From Cymbomonas tetramitiformis (Eukaryota; Chlorophyta; Pyramimonadophyceae; Pyramimonadales; Pyramimonadaceae), in contig LGRX02033461.1 of NCBI GenBank assembly GCA_001247695.2, positions 1 to 64,000 of the forward strand: a stretch of DNA of 64,000 nt, in the 5' to 3' direction. The notes beneath the pieces are model-generated. The model was not told the origin of the DNA. It saw only the letters and a list, made by a program, of their open reading frames with translations, and did no database searches. The position numbers were made by a program, and so were the translations under genes. Positions 1-14,000 of this stretch are shown here, piece after piece. Within the stretch, counting starts at the first letter, position 1. The number at the start of each line of letters is the position of its first letter.

Positions 1-497
1 TCCAACACGGGGCCCCTCCAACACGGGGCCCCTCCAACACGGGGTCCCTCCAACACGGGGCCCCCTCCAACACGGGGTCCCTCCAGCACGGGGCCCCTCC
101 AACACGGGGCCCCTCCAACACGGGGTCAGTCCAACACGGGGCCCCTCCAACACGGAGCCCCTCCAACACGGGGCTCCTCCAACACGGGCCCCCTCCAACA
201 CGGGGTCCCTCCAACACGGGCCCTCCAACACTTTAAGCCTCCCAACACGGGGTCAGTCCAACACGGGGTCCTCCCCAACACGGGGTCCCTCCAACACGGG
301 TCCCTTCAACATGGGTCCTCCAACACGGGGCCCCTCCAACACGGAGCCCCTCCAACACGGGGCCCCTCCAACACGGGGCCCCCTCCAACACGGGGTCCCT
401 CCAACACGAAGCCCCTCCAACACGGGGTCCCTTCAGCACGGGGCCCCTCCAACACGGGGTCCCTCCAACACGGGGTCCCTCCAACACGGGGCCCCTG
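1..497. repeat. Minisatellite, unit about 16-18 bp
   Basis: More than 25 copies of a unit close to CCAACACGGGGCCCCT with small length changes. It starts at the window edge, so its true length is unknown. Long open frames across it in both directions are by-products of the repeat. It lies just past the last exon I can place for the minus-strand gene to its right and is probably intronic or 3' flanking. Nearly identical halves at 494-545 and 546-597 (each beginning GAGAATAGCGGCATC) form a separate two-copy duplication. Confidence 0.9.
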
Positions 498-623
498 TCG
501 AGAATAGCGGCATCGGGGGAAGGAGGCGCAGCGCAGCCAGGACGAGCTGAGAATAGCGGCATCAGGGGAAGAAGGCGCAGCGCTGGAGCCAGGCGCAGCA
601 GTGTTCGGTCCAGGATGGCGTGC

Positions 624-3600
624 CTGTTCGACAGTTGCATTCACCATAGCCTGCACTTCGTCTTGAGTCGGCCCGCGCAGCACCTCCACTTCCACCACTC
701 TCTCCTCCACCACCTTCTCCGATGCCACAGTGACCGTTCCTTTGTTTTGCTCAAGCTGCAGTTGGAGCGTCTGCTCAGGTACCCCCCCCCCTCTCCGATT
801 GTCCTCTCCGCCTCGCCTTTTAAAGTCGCGTCCAGCTTAACAAGCGCTACTAGTTTTTTCGTTCATACACATCGTAGGTAACTGTTTCTACTGCGAATAT
901 TATTATTTGATCAAGACCGTGTGTAACAAGTCAATCAAGCAGGTTATGATTATTCCACTATCAAGCATGCAGCCTGCCCCCTGCCACCATCAAGCATGCA
1001 GCATGCTCCCAGCCACATCACATTGGCGAGCACCGGAAGTTCTCAGAGATGACACGAGAGACCAGCGTGCTTGATTCAACACACACAAGTGGTATGCAAT
1101 ATGGATGGCGAGAACCCACCTGGATCTTCTCTTTGAGAGAGTTCACGATTGACGCCTGCGCTGCCTTATGCCAAGCTTTGAAGGCCTTCCCTGTAAACAG
1201 CGATCTGCAGGGCACCCGCAAGCCAAAGCGCTTTTAAAACAATCCTCCCTGTCCTTTGTTCCCCGTCCTGCCTTTCAAACGACGAAGCAGTTCCCCTCCT
1301 TCCCGACTTTATCAAAGAGCATACAGGTCACGCAGCTAGCTCCCATAACCCTGCAACCCTGTTACCGAAGAAGCCAACTACAGTTTGTGCGCGTCCCGTC
1401 ATCTCTTGTTTGGGTTGGGAGGTTGGGGAAAAAGGCGCACCTAAAGAAGTTCCTGGCCATTGATGCGCGCTTCATCGTGAGGTACCACAGCAGCAGGCGG
1501 TCCCGCAGGGAGCCGGAGCTCAGCACGGACAGCACGCTCTTGACGCCCCTCATCAGCCTGCACGCTCTTGACGCCCCTCAGCAGCCCGCACGCTCTTGAC
1601 GCCCCTCATCAGCCTGCGCGCTCTTAACGCCCCTCAGCAGCTTCGCAACAGGCAGCGGATGGGGTCGCGATGTGGCGCAGGCAGACCGCAACTAATCAAC
1701 ACGCCACGTAAGATCAGCCAATGGGGGCCATCAGGTCCCCCCGGGGCTCTGAGCTGAGCACTGGATCTCGGGGACATGCGCCTGAGGGCCCCAATCGCCC
1801 CGTGGAGGAGGCGGGAGGAGGTCTACACGTCTTCAAATCTGGCATCCAAACCGTCTGAAGCCGCGATCCAGTGGGAACAACAGAGCCTGCAGCTCCGAGA
1901 TGCTCTAGAGGTCAGCTTGCGACCCGTAGGTGAGAGCCTGAAGCAGTTTGGCTCCAAATGTAGGCGGCCTTTCTTCAAGTTTTGAGCAAGGGCTTGAGGC
2001 AGGGCTTGAGGCAGAGCTTGAGGCAGGGCCGGAGGCAACACTGGGCCATGGGCAAGGAAAGGGAAGACGCAAGACAAGATGCCAGCGGCCAGAACCTAGC
2101 TCCGAGGACAGGCAGGCAAGGCCGAGATAAAAGGCTCGAGGCACGTCATCGCAGGATACCTGATGAGAGCCCAATCCGGGAAAATTGAGGGAGGTTGGAA
2201 ACAGCAGGCACGGGGGCTGCAGCCAGGGGTGGGCCAGAAAGGGGTATGCTCCATGGAGCTGGATGCAATCACCGGAGGTTTTCCGCGAAAGCGTTGAAAG
2301 CCACGCGCAGAAGCACGCCCGGCTGTTTCTCCGCCTTGACGAAGACGTACTTGAGCATCTGCATGGTTCCCCCCGTGATGGTGGAGTCCCTCTTCTTCTG
2401 AGCTTTCGCTGGAGGTGGAGGCTCGGTTGAGTTCATAGGTGAAGTCTCAGCAAAGTCCTGCAGCGAAGTTCTCCCCTCTCCCAAAGCTCAGCGCACTGCA
2501 CGAGGCTGAGACCTCGTGCTCCTGCAGCAAAGCTCTGTCGCAGCCCCGTCTGAGAGATTCTGCGCTCCGCTGAGCCCCGCCGCAGCTGCGCAAGGGTGAG
2601 GGTCGCATGTGGCCCGAGCACGGCCCGTGGTGAACACACCGTGCCGAGGTCCCCTCCCCTTCACCGCACCGCTGCCTAAGCCCCATCTGTTGCCCTGGGG
2701 GGAGAGACGGTCCTTCGATCCACCCACAGCCGTCCCGCTCTCCGACGCCGGAAGTCTTGCGGAACTGCCTCCGTGCTCGCCGGACGTCACAATCCTGCCC
2801 TGCCATGCGTTTCGTCACAGCAGCTAGGACATGGGCGGTGTGGGAATTGCTAGGGCTATGCACGCCATCCTCTCTCCGGCAGTGCCATGGGCGCGCACGT
2901 TTGCGATGGCCTCGACAGCTTTGGCCTTCTGGAGCTCGTCCTGTGACAACCCCGCCGCTCCGTAATCCGCTCCCACTGATCGTCACACACCACGGACATT
3001 TTCCAAGCTTGAATTCGGAGAGAGTGCATTTTCGAAACATGTCATTTCCGCGGTCACACCCCCTCCCCCCCCCAATATTGTGATGTGCAGGACTCCACAC
3101 ATGTCTGCATGCCTCCCTTAATGCCTCCCTCAGGCCATTGTGCACTCTCAAGCGACATAGATGGACCCCGTGTATGCGCCAGAACAACCAACCTTCAGCC
3201 TCTCCCGTTCCTCCTCATCAGCACGGTTCTTGTCACGGAGCGCTCGCAGCTCGGCCTGCATCGCGTTCTCCCGATCCTTGCTCGCCTGCGCAGGCCCCCC
3301 ACTCCAGGCCCCCCGAATCAACCGAAGCAGTTGCCTCGCATTCACCGCACAAGCACTTCAGCAGCCCCTCACTCAAGGCCGCCGCATTGACCGAAGACAA
3401 TCGCATTTACCGCAGCCCGCTTCGAATATTTGCACTGGAAACAAAAAGGAGAAGCGCAGTGCCGAATAGAACGCGGGCGGGTATGCTGCATCGTATGTTT
3501 GTTGCATTTGCCATGGCTTCATGGAGACTAAAATTAAAAATGTTCACAGAGCGGTTCCCTATATGTGTGTGATCTGGCAACTCGCACGCACCCTTGCCCT

Positions 3601-6600
3601 TAAGGGGGCTGATTTGCTGTTATGCAGGGCCTTGGGGGGGAGGAACGGGAAAGGGGTCTGGAGGGGGCAAGACCGGGAAAGGGGCCTTGCGGGGCCGAGG
3701 AACGGGAAAGGGGCCTGGAGGGGGCAAGAACGAGAAAGGGGCCTTGCGGGGCCGAGGAACGGGAAAGGGGCCTGGAGGGGGGCAAGAACGAGAAAGGAGC
3801 TTGCCATAAGAACGCTTCTTCTCATAGCCTGGAAGGCGCCTCGAATTAGGGCTAGATCGCGCTCTTCAGAATCTGCGCCCAGCAATGTGTGGACGAGGTG
3901 ATGCCAGCTCACAAGCATTCAGGAGGAAACCTCGGGAGGCGATCTCAATAAGTACATGACGCTTGGGCGGAGATGAGTCTCCAGCACTCACCGTGCGACA
4001 AACGGCAGGCACTCAAATTGCAGAAGGCGCGGAAAATCAGGTCGCACGAGCGCGCGTGACGCCGGCAAGCCGCGCTCCTCTCTGGCGCGAAGCCGGCAAG
4101 CCGCGCTCCTCTCAGGCGTGAAGCCGGCAAGCCGCGCTCCTCTCGCGCGCGAAGCCGGCAAGCCGCGCTCCTCTCGCGCGAGGGGACGTTGGCAGAGGGA
4201 CCAAGCCGGTCGCGCGCGGACACACGCCGGCGAAGATGCCAAACGCCGGCGAAGATGCCGGCTGCGCGCGGACGCACGCCGGCTAAGATGCCAAACGCCG
4301 GCGAAGATGCCGGCCGCGCGCGGACGCACGCCGGCGAAGATGCCAAAGCTGAATGTATCGACCGCGGGCCGACCGTGCGCAAGTGGGTGTGTGCAAGTCG
4401 CCAGCCACCTCACCTTGCGCAAATGCGTATTTCAGAGCAGAAACTGTGCCTACGTTGACGGCCGCCTTGTTCTCTGTCACCGCACGCACCATCTCCTCCT
4501 GGTGGTAGCCCGAGTGGACAAGGGGAGAAGAGGGAACAACAAGGGGGGCGGAGGGTGTACAGTGAAAGATGCTCCACTGACACACGCCTAGCGACTCGCA
4601 TCAAAAAGGAACGCAATCCAGCAGCGCCGCCCAAACCCTATTACCCGGTGTTTGCAGTGTGAACAAAAATAGCGACGGATTCTGAAACCCCGTGCCCTGG
4701 CGCCGCACTGTGGACGAATGGAAGCAAACCCCGCCCTCCCGCTGCAATGATTAGGTCCCTGGGAGCCATAGAATACCCTCGCCCCCTCCCCTCTGACCCG
4801 CCACCGCCGTGCTGCTGAAGCACCTCGTGCTTCTTCTTCACCAGCTGCTGCTGGTACTCCATTTTTTTACTCATCTCCTTCATCTCCAGTTCCAGGGCCG
4901 CAAGCGCCTGCGCCTTGTCCTGGACGCTCCCATGCTCCTCCAGCTCCACCTGCAGTGCTTCCCAGGGTCCCGGGTGCACACCCACTGCTTGATTCCCCCC
5001 CAAAAAATGCCCGGCTGGCCCCACGGCTGGCGTCCTTCTGAAAATAAACTCAAAGCGCCGAAGAACGTGGCCACTAACAATAGGTTCAAGAGTGCAGCCT
5101 CGGGTCACGGCCGGAAACCGAGAGGTGGCCAAAGCTCTGCAAGCCCAGCGGCTCGAATTCTGCACACCCGGGTCAGAGAGGGGCACGAATGAGGGCAGTC
5201 GAGGGGCTGGCCAGCTGGCGCAGGGAGTGTAGGGCAGTCTAGGGGCTGGCCAGCTGGCGCAGGGAGTGTAGGGCAGTCTAGGGGCTGGCCAGCTGGCGCA
5301 GGGAGTGTTGGGCAGTCTAGGCTGGCCAGCTGGCGCAGGGAGTGTAGGGCAGTCTAGGGGCTGGCCAGCTGGCGCAGGGAGTGTTGGGCAGTCTAGGGGC
5401 TGGCCAGCTGGCGCAGGGAGTGTTGGGCAGTCTAGGGGCTGGCCAGCTGGTGCAGGGAGTGCAGGGCAGTCTCCCAATTGCAGAGACGCGTGCTGCCTCC
5501 CACACCAGGTCCGTGCTGGCGAAGAAGTGGGCCGCAGAAGGGCATACTCGCAGCAGAGGAGGGAACAGAAGAGCATGCGGAGAGCCCACCGCTTCGCGGG
5601 CCTTAGTCACATTCGTCTCATAGATAACCTGCAGCTGGCTGATCTCCTGGTCCTTCTTCGCCTGCATCCGCAGACGCTCTGCTCTCCACCACCCGCGCTC
5701 CAACTCATGCCCTAAACCCTCAAACACTCCCCAGCAGCATTGCCTGACGCTCCCTGCACTGGACCCAGGCACGCCATGCATCTACCTGAGGCGCTCCCTG
5801 CACTGGACCCAGGCACGCCATGCATCTACCCGAAGCGCGCAGGATCCTTTGTGGTGAGACCCCAGCATGGCGAATCCCCGCTTTGCGCTCGTTCCACGTC
5901 AGATGCGTACCCTCGTTGGTGATGGTCGAGCGCTGCACGATGATGTTCTCAGTGTTGGGAGTTGCTCGAGAGATGCGGCCCGTTAGCATCTCCTCGTCAC
6001 TGCTGCTGCTGCTGCTGCTGCTGCCGTCGCTCTCGTTGCCGTCGGTTTTGCCCTCCCCTGCTCCGCTTTTGGACTTGGACTTGGGCTTCTCCTCCAGCAA
6101 ATCACACAGTCCGAATCTGCCGGGAAGCACCCCCGCCCGAGGCCTCAAGCTCCCTGCGCGACGCGCCTCACTGGCTCTGCATGTGCGCGCGCGGAGAGGG
6201 CAGCGCAGTGCATCGGCTGACATGAGCAGAACACGTGTCGACTCGTCAAGCTTCCGCTTTCCACCCTCACGTCTCAAGAGGCGTTTGAGCCCTGTGAGGT
6301 TTCCGAGCCACGTGGCGCACCGAGTGACCCTTTTGTCCAGAATGGCGCGCGCCCCGAAGACGTCGGCGCCCGCGATGAAATCGACCCACCAGTCCCAATA
6401 CTTGCGCAGCACCACCTCGTAGAGCTGCGGCACCTCCTGGAGCCTGAATGCATCGTTGGTTGAAACGCGCCGCACTGACTCCTTCATCGCACCCTCCCTG
6501 GCCACCTCCAGCGGCAGCTTGAAGGCCATGAACGCGTCTCGCAGCCGATACCGCCGCATCCAAACCTCCGCCTCGCACATCCTGCTCCGGCCCCAACTCC

Positions 6601-6844
6601 CTGCCCAGTCAGCACGAGAGTGCGTGCTGCACACCACAGGGCAGGGAGCACTGGCAGGCACTCGAGAGGGGCGGCGTCAACAGGGTCCCATGTGTATCTA
6701 TTAGTAGCTACCATAGAGTACTCCTCGAAGCCCTGATAATGAGGGAAGGGCGGGAACGCACAGCAGGCGGGACATGGTGATCAACTCCGCCCACTTTCTG
6801 AACAGGTGGCGAAATCGCAGCCGGTGAAGGCTCTCCGTGACATG
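624..6844 (-). CDS. Sfi1-like helical repeat protein, downstream 13-exon chain
   Basis: Thirteen exons whose splice phases all agree. In transcript order they are 6844-6762, 6581-6321, 6116-5911, 5678-5590, 4949-4824, 4498-4414, 3872-3814, 3285-3193, 2940-2899, 2457-2273, 1557-1441, 1204-1120 and 770-about 624. Acceptors are AG; donors are mostly GTG-type (GTGCGT, GTGAGG, GTGGGT), and the 3814 donor GTTCTT is weak. They encode roughly 520 residues of charged helix with little else. An (L)xxxFxxW-type motif recurs: RHLFRKW, DAFMAFK, KYWDWW, AFNAF, AFKAWHK. Other exons are plain coiled coil, for example 4824-4949 and 3193-3285. A Ser run encoded by a CAG-type repeat and an acidic stretch lie in 5911-6116. 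The pattern recalls Sfi1 centrin-binding repeats, which act in basal-body fibres; that is inference. The 3' end is open: the last exon may use a GC donor at 624, and no stop codon was identified. Confidence 0.6.
3636..4352. repeat. Two intronic minisatellite blocks
   Basis: From 3636 to 3800 there are alternating GGAACGGGAAAGGGGCCT and GGGCAAGAACGAGAAAG units. From about 4060 to 4350 there are GAAGCCGGCAAGCCGCGCTC units followed by CGCCGGCGAAGATGCC units. Each block sits in its own intron of the minus-strand helical-repeat gene, on either side of the small exon 3814-3872. Smaller arrays in neighbouring introns lie at about 1535-1640 (CTCTTGACGCCCCTCA) and 1983-2035 (GGCTTGAGGCAGG). Confidence 0.85.
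5190..5465. repeat. 39-bp minisatellite, 7 copies, intronic
   Basis: Copies of a unit containing GGGGCTGGCCAGCTGGCGCA begin near 5207, 5246, 5285, 5322, 5361, 5400 and 5439. The spacing is 39 bp except for one shortened copy. The array lies in the intron between the exons ending at 5590 and starting at 4949 of the minus-strand gene. Open frames through it (repeating Pro-Ala-Pro-Arg-Leu-Pro) are by-products. Confidence 0.9.
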
Positions 6845-8063
6845 CTGAAAAAGTGTGTCTTGCTGTCTGCACCGCGCCCGCCTCCACAGTCCCCGTTTGG
6901 TCCCACCATACTCGGTTCTGAGCGGGCGTGATGCTGCAGCTCAATGACCCTGACGCCCGTCCTCCCGTGGGGCCATTCGCCCAAGCCCGCACGCGTCCCG
7001 GCGCACATGTCGCTGGCAGTTTGATTTCCCACGAGAGAGCAGCAAACCAGGATGGCTAGAAATCAAACCGGGCCCGAGTTCGAACGACAAGGGTGAAGGG
7101 AAGGAGTTTTTGTAGTGGGTCGGGCGCAGGAATGCATGTTTGGAGAGAGCGCTGGCGATGGGAGCATTCCGCGCCATTGAATGCCACGTTTGCTAGGAGC
7201 GCATGCGCATTGCCCCGCGGTAACACCCTAGTGCGGCCAGCGACTCGAACCGCATGCCTGGGCGTCCATGTGTAGGGCTAGCTAGCTGGAAGAGGAAGTG
7301 CACCGCAAGGCCGCCTCACAGCATCCTCTACCACCTCACAGCATCCTCTTCTCCAATTAATGCCTATCACAGATACTGCTTGCCATAAGCGCTGAGAGAT
7401 TTTCCTAAGGAGCCCCTTTAGGCCACCAAATCATTGGAGCGTCGTCAGCGCATCGGAATCGGATCTCTCACTCAAGGTGGTTGGAGAGAGGTGAGGTAGA
7501 ACACGATGGGATGGGGCGAGGAGCGAATTGGGTCGAGATGTGGGAAGGCGGGTTGGGAGACGATTAGCAGAGATCGGTCGCCCAAAGATGGGGATGCATG
7601 AACCACAGCGTGCAGGAGGATTCTCGCAGGAGGGCCGTGGAGAATAGCCTCTCGGTGCAAAAGTGCCCCCGGGTTCAGCGATGGATGGGGACGATAGGAA
7701 AGCCGTGAATTTCACCCAGTTTTTCGTTGTTTATCGCTCCATAAAATATCGTTTTGCAAATCCGACCCGGTAGATATTTTCTACCTTAGTAAGATGCAGA
7801 TATCTACCCGTTGGATCTGCAAAATACTGCTTCACGGCAACACTTTCTATCACAAAACAGTTTAGCATCGTCATCGGCGGCGCTTCGTTGTGAGTGGGGC
7901 GCTGTCGCTCCCAGCGGACGAGGCGATGGGAATGACATCGCTTAGCACTGGGGGCGACGCCGCTCCCATGCATCGCTGAACACTGGGCACGCGCGGGCCG
8001 AAGCGCTGTTCTCTACGACTCTCCTCTCTGGGGATGGCAGCCTGATCGATGGGGGTAAGGCAC
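6845..8063. other. Unresolved intron(s) between the two exon chains
   Basis: The exon ending at 8064 stops in phase 2, whereas the exon beginning at 6844 starts in phase 0, so at least one more exon, or another donor, is needed here. The only weak candidate I saw is a minus-strand piece near 7310-7400. Otherwise this is unique sequence without a recognisable gene. Confidence 0.4.
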
Positions 8064-11000
8064 CTCAAGTCTTCCACAACAAAGAACCAAGATTTCCATG
8101 CCTTCCACAGCATCTTCCGTCGATTATGGCGCTTTGCTATTTGAGCCCAGATTATGTCGGCCTGCGCCAATCAGCAGCACACGGTCCCAGGCATTGGCCA
8201 TGGCCTGGACTCGCAATTCGCTGGTGGCATACAATCAGCATGCTGCAGAGGGCCGAGCGTAGCCAGCCCACAATCATCGGGCTTGCAGACGAGGCAGTGG
8301 GCATCAAGCTTCAGCCATCTAGCACAAATCAGCAGTCCAGAATGCATGAGCCCACGTGGCTGCATCACCGCACGAAGGTGGTCGGATCATGAGAAGTGGC
8401 CAGACAGGTCCCTCCGCTGAGATGCCCTACCTGCTCCTGTACCTCCGCCATGCCATCCATGTAGGCCCGGTCCTCACAGGCTTCCTGTGTACCGCCCCCG
8501 ATACCGATCAGAAACCATGTGGGCACACCAGGATCCCACGATGAATGGTGCATCCAACAGCAGGTGTCAGCCGCAGTGGCGCAATGTTGCCAGCTGACCG
8601 TCGGGCACAGTCAAGCGCCTGTCGCTAGCATCGTGTCCTCCCCGCGGTAGATCCAGCATAGCGCATCCAACGGCATTGGAAGACGGCTGTCATGACCCAG
8701 AGCTTCCTTTTAGTCGAAGGCGGCCCTGCGCCATCCAAGTGCTCCGGGCAGCAGGGCGTCTCTCGTGGTCTCCATGTGCCCGGAGTCCATGCGGTGAGCA
8801 ACCCAGCACTGCTGCTCGGATGCGATCAGACATGGCAGGTCACCCTCAATCAGAGGCATCCATAGCATTCAGCGCGTCATGACGCTTTTGATTGAAACGT
8901 GATGAAGCACCATGGCTGCTAATGGGGTAGCATCCAGGTCCTAGGCTTCACTGCGGCACATGGGCTGCCAGGCTGTGTAGGCCGCGCCTGCAGATTCAGC
9001 TTAAAGGCTTCGAATCCCCATTTATAATAGTGATGGTCGGTCTTCCCTTGCATCTCGATCATTAGGTTGTCCCGGGTATCGTCCATCTTCTTCAACTGGG
9101 CACTATTCAGCATCAGGCGCTCTTTGGCCTCTGCTCCCCAATCCCCGACCCTCCCCCTCCCCGGTCTTGCCACGTCACTTTACACGCCCCCAAGGGTTTT
9201 AGCAGCCCAGATCTTGATCCTCACCGATTGCGCAGACACTGCTGGGTCCTCGCACACCCCGTGCATGAGTATGGCAATTTCCAGCAGCAAATACCGGGCA
9301 GGCAGACAGGCAGGCGGGCAGGGGTTCCGCCGGAGCTCGCCACCAGAGCAAGCCCGTCTAGCCTCTCTCTGCTGGCGGACGAGGGAAAGCGATCACCGCA
9401 CGCACCGGATTCACAGTACTGCCATGCCTTGAAAATCGGACCACACAACTGCTTGTACCAGTGCCGCTCTGCGTCATCCCGCTTCCGCCTGCGGCCGGCG
9501 GGACCCTCCTCGCCCAGCCTCGAAAAAAGCTGGATCAGACACAGCGCGCAGAGGCAGTGCAACCAGCGGGCGGAGGGGGAGCACCTCATGAGGCGCATCG
9601 CCTTTTTTAACTTCGTGATGAAGACGTTGCCCAGGCGGTCCAGGTAATGCTCCACCGCCATCCGGCACTTCTCCACGTGGAAGAGTGACGTGTGCACTTC
9701 CATCAGCCATCTACCCAGGCCATTCCCCACACCCCCGTCAGTCGGTCCCTACGCTCCGCACATAATCATCTCTCATCTGGCGGTGCCCCCTCATCCACGC
9801 ACAAATTGCCTGTTGGTCCCCCCTACCCTGAGACCCAATTGATGCATCCGAGTGCGCTACATCTAGGCCCTATGCTGGCATGCACAATCCAAGGGCTCCC
9901 AGATGTGCGCGGTCTCTGCGTGTGTGTGGGCGGTGCGCGGTCTCTGCGCGTGCGGCGCGGACGGTGTGTGCGGCGCGGGCAGTATGCAGTGCGGGCCGGG
10001 CGGCCAAAGGGCTGCACACACCTTCTGAAGTGAACGCGGACGCGCCGGTTGTTCCACATGCAGGTCATCACCTTTGTCAACGCTTCGTCGATGTCCTCCA
10101 AAGCTCGCGCCACGTGGGCTTGCTCCCGGATAGACCGGAACCGCTCGAAGACCTAACATCTCTCTCTCCCGGGCCCCATCAAAAACATTCCTCTGCGCCG
10201 GCTTTGGGCAGGCTTCTGCCACCTCGTGCGGTGAACTTGATTGATCACATCTCCAATTGAAGAAGACAACCCCTCAAGCCCCCCTATGAGCACCAATGTG
10301 GCCTTGGCGCATCACCGGCAGATGCCCGCGGGGTTGGCGCATCACCGGCAGATGCCCGCGGGGTTGGCGCATCACGTGGCAGGCGCACCACGAGGCAAGA
10401 CTCTCTGCCCTTCATGTGCACCAGCCGGTTTGCAAAGTACTCCACGAATTTGTCGCGCTGGTCCATAATCCTGATGTAACACCCTAAAACCCTGTCAGCA
10501 TCTCCGCAGCAAGGAAGTGACACCAAACGGCATCGGTGTGTTACTCTGATCACTGAACATTTGTAGACACAACTATATCATACAGGTTCCAGGGGAGAGA
10601 AACATGCAGATTGACGGGAGACGGGAGATCCTCGCATGAAGTCCTAAGAACGAGAAACATAAGAACTGACGAGCAATCTGAGATCCTCTTTTGACACCTG
10701 GATGTGTCCTGGCCCCCGTCCGGTGATAAAAGCCAGGTTCGCCAATCGAAGAACCCTTCTCCGTCTATCTGGCCGCCTCCCCGATTGCCTGCCTGTCAAG
10801 CTCTTCATGCCTGCTACTGCCCAGAGCAAGCCACTCACTCCTTCCGGCATCTCATCCATGCCGGCAGGGCGTCATGCAGGCACCACTCCAATTCGGGGAA
10901 AGGTGGATGACGAATTGGGGCTAACTTCTGGCGATTGTCCATGATGGAGAGCCGGAGCATTTCCTCGAGCATGGCCTCTGAGTTGATCAGCTTCGTGACC

Positions 11001-14000
11001 TGCCCTTTCATCGTATTCACCTCCTGCTTCGTGTCCCTCAGCTCATCCTCGAGCGCAAAGTACTTTAGGTCGTTAAACTGTTGCAAAATCCTGCAGACCC
11101 AGCCGCCACCCGCATCCCGTCAGTCATAAGTCAGCGCGCATCCCGTCAGTCATAAGTCAGCGCGCATCCCTCATGCAGATAAGAAGTCAACCACTCATCA
11201 GCCATGACGCAACGTCCATCGGCCATCCAGTATGCCATCATAAGATCTTAGGCAAGGGCTATAGCTAGCCAGTGCCCAGTGATGTGCGCACTTGGTGGCT
11301 TCACTGACGGCGCCCTTTATGGATTTGGCTTTGTCGGATTCGCTCGCCTGGCCACCACAGGCATAACCCTCCCCCCTTCACATGCAGCGAGGACATTCAG
11401 GTCACCCAGTACGGAGTGAGCATCTTCCACTCCTGCCTTTGGATCCACCGAAGGCGGCACCCAGCGGCAGTGTTGAGGGTGGCATATGCCCAGTCTTACA
11501 GTCTACAGAGATTTGAGTTGCACCCATGCACCCAACGGGTGCAACAAGGGAAACCCTCAGCAGCATGAAAGACACACGGTCTCGTGCGTTGCTCCATTCA
11601 CCTCTGCACCGTGCACCAGGGAGGACCCTACGGGGCATCCTAGGCGTATAGCCTCGAGCTCTGCCTCGGCCCCCTCCGTGGTGCAAGTAGAAAAAGGCGA
11701 GCATCCTACCAGGCGCATGGCCTCTTGCTTTGCCTGGTTGTCCAACGCATTCTGCTGGCGCTCGTTCCGCATCTCTTCGCTGTACTCTTTCTTTAGAGCC
11801 AGCGAAGTCTTTTCCATGAGGTGGACAAACGATGTGAGCGTCCTTATAACCACCTTAGAAGACTGCGCCCGCACCTCAAAACCACCGCTTAGCCCGAGTG
11901 AGTGGCATCGACGAAAGGCAGACCTCAAGGAAGACAATCCGAAAGGCGAGAGCCGCAGAACGAGCAGCCCTGATTAGTCAATATCGACAGTGCAGAGTGC
12001 TGTTTGACAGGCAGTCTCCCCGTGTGCACTGGGATGACATCTGACGAATATGGCGAGGTCCACACCCTGCAAAAATGAACTTCCAAATCCAAGATTGGAG
12101 AAACGGCTGCAGGCGCTAGTGTCAGTAAAGAATGAGGGTCATCGACAAGAGAGAATGGCCATCTTCCGACTCATGCCCAGCTCGGAGCACCGAGCTTCCA
12201 TCATCATTTCCAACATCGCCTTGACAACCCTATACACGTCCGATCAGCGAGATTCCTCCATCATCGTAAATGATTTCATCGTGACAACCTTCTCCAGCTT
12301 GCATCGGCATTTTCAATATCATCCTGGGAGCCCTATCTGCGTCCGAGCGTCAAGCTTTGATTATCATTTCCAAAATCATCGTGAGAAATTCGATCCATTC
12401 CGCAGGGTCAAGGTTCCTCCATCATAACCGACTTCACTGTGACAAGCCTATTGACGTCAGAGCTTTGAGTGTCCATCACTTCGACCGCCATTGCCGTTAC
12501 AACCCTATCCACGTCCGGGTGTCAAGCTTCGTCCATCACCATAACCGACATCACCGCGACAACCCTATTCACATCGGAGCATTGATCGTCCATCAATACA
12601 ACCGCCATCATCGTGACAACCCTATCCACGTCGGAGAGTTGAGCGTCCATCAATACCACCGACATCACTGCGATAACCCTATCCACGCCGGAGAGTTGAG
12701 CGTCCATCAACACAACCCATCACCGTGACAACCCTATCCACGCCCGGCATCGAGCCTCCATCAGCATAATCCCATATCGTCGTGACCACTTATCCACGTC
12801 GGCGATTGACTGTCCATCACTACAACCGCCATCATCGTGACAACTCCTATCCACGCCTGGGCGTCCAGCTTCCTCCATCAATACAACCGCCTATCAGGTC
12901 GCGATAACCCTATCCACGTCCGGGCGTCCCCTATCAATACAAACCTTATTATCACTGCGACAACCCCATTCAATATCGTAAGCGATTGAGCGTCAATCAG
13001 TACAACCGCCATCACCGTGACAACCCTGTCCACGTCCGCGCGAGCCTCTCCAACAGCATAACCGACTTCACTGTGACAACCCTATCCACGTCGGCATTGA
13101 GTGTCCATCAATACAACTGCCATCACCGTGACAACCCTATCCACGTCGGCGCATTGAGTGTCCATCAATACAACCGCCATCATCGTGACAACCGTATCCA
13201 CGTCGAAGCATTGAGTGTCTGTCATAACCGACTTCACTCTGAGGGCTCTTGGCTTGCGGGCTCCAGATGCGACAATACCTAGCAGGTTTGCCGTTTAGGC
13301 TCAAAAAGCCGAGTGACGGGAAGCGCGATTGTGAGAGGGCGGGGGCGTGAAATAAATGCGGTTGATGCAGTCATCATGGTGCATTGGACATTCATGTCGG
13401 CGTGATGTTGTTGGCAGGTGGAACGGCAGAGCATAGAAGTGACTTTGGTCGGCAGAGTCCTAAAGCTCTTCGGGCAGGCGCCATGCACCCCCTGGCAGGG
13501 CTGCAGGTCGGACGTGAGAGACGTGGCTCGCCTTCGAGATTTCCGTGAGCTCTTCGGTCACCACCTCCACGGCACTCTCGACGTACACGGTGTGGGTCAG
13601 CGTGGCCCAATAGCGCGGGTCGGTCTGTTTCGAGCCACCGTGCAGCCTTTCATAGGCCACGGCATTGGCGGCCTGGAGCACAAGGAACCATCCCAGAATT
13701 CTCCTCCAGAAAGGCAAAGAAATTGCCTCTCCCTCGCGATTGACCAAGCCATGCTCCGCTGTTCAGAATCTAAAGTCGGCGATGGCGCAAGTCCTAAAAA
13801 ACGAGAGCCTTCTTGCCGACTTCCGATCCGGATCGCCCCCTCAAAGCACTGTTCACTTTATTGTACCGACTTCCCCTACGGCTGAGTTCCCTCTTGTCGT
13901 CCGCCTCAATCGCAGACTAAACGTTCACTGCAGGAGCCCCCCAAAACCCGTGATAGCATACTTGCGGACTTCCCGTCTAGCATGGGCCTCACCCGAGGGA

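Noticed and set aside
233..728. Overlapping long open frames on both strands rich in Gly-Thr-Pro-Cys-Trp
   Set aside because: They are translations of the 16-18-bp minisatellite; only the part right of about 624 is credible exon.
2447..3187. A 246-codon minus-strand frame
   Set aside because: It overlaps the much better supported exons 2899-2940 and 2273-2457 in other phases and has no recognisable content.
12357..13282. Plus-strand frames reading HQYNRHHRDNPIHV-type repeats
   Set aside because: By-products of the 57-bp array; no start context, domain or conservation signal.
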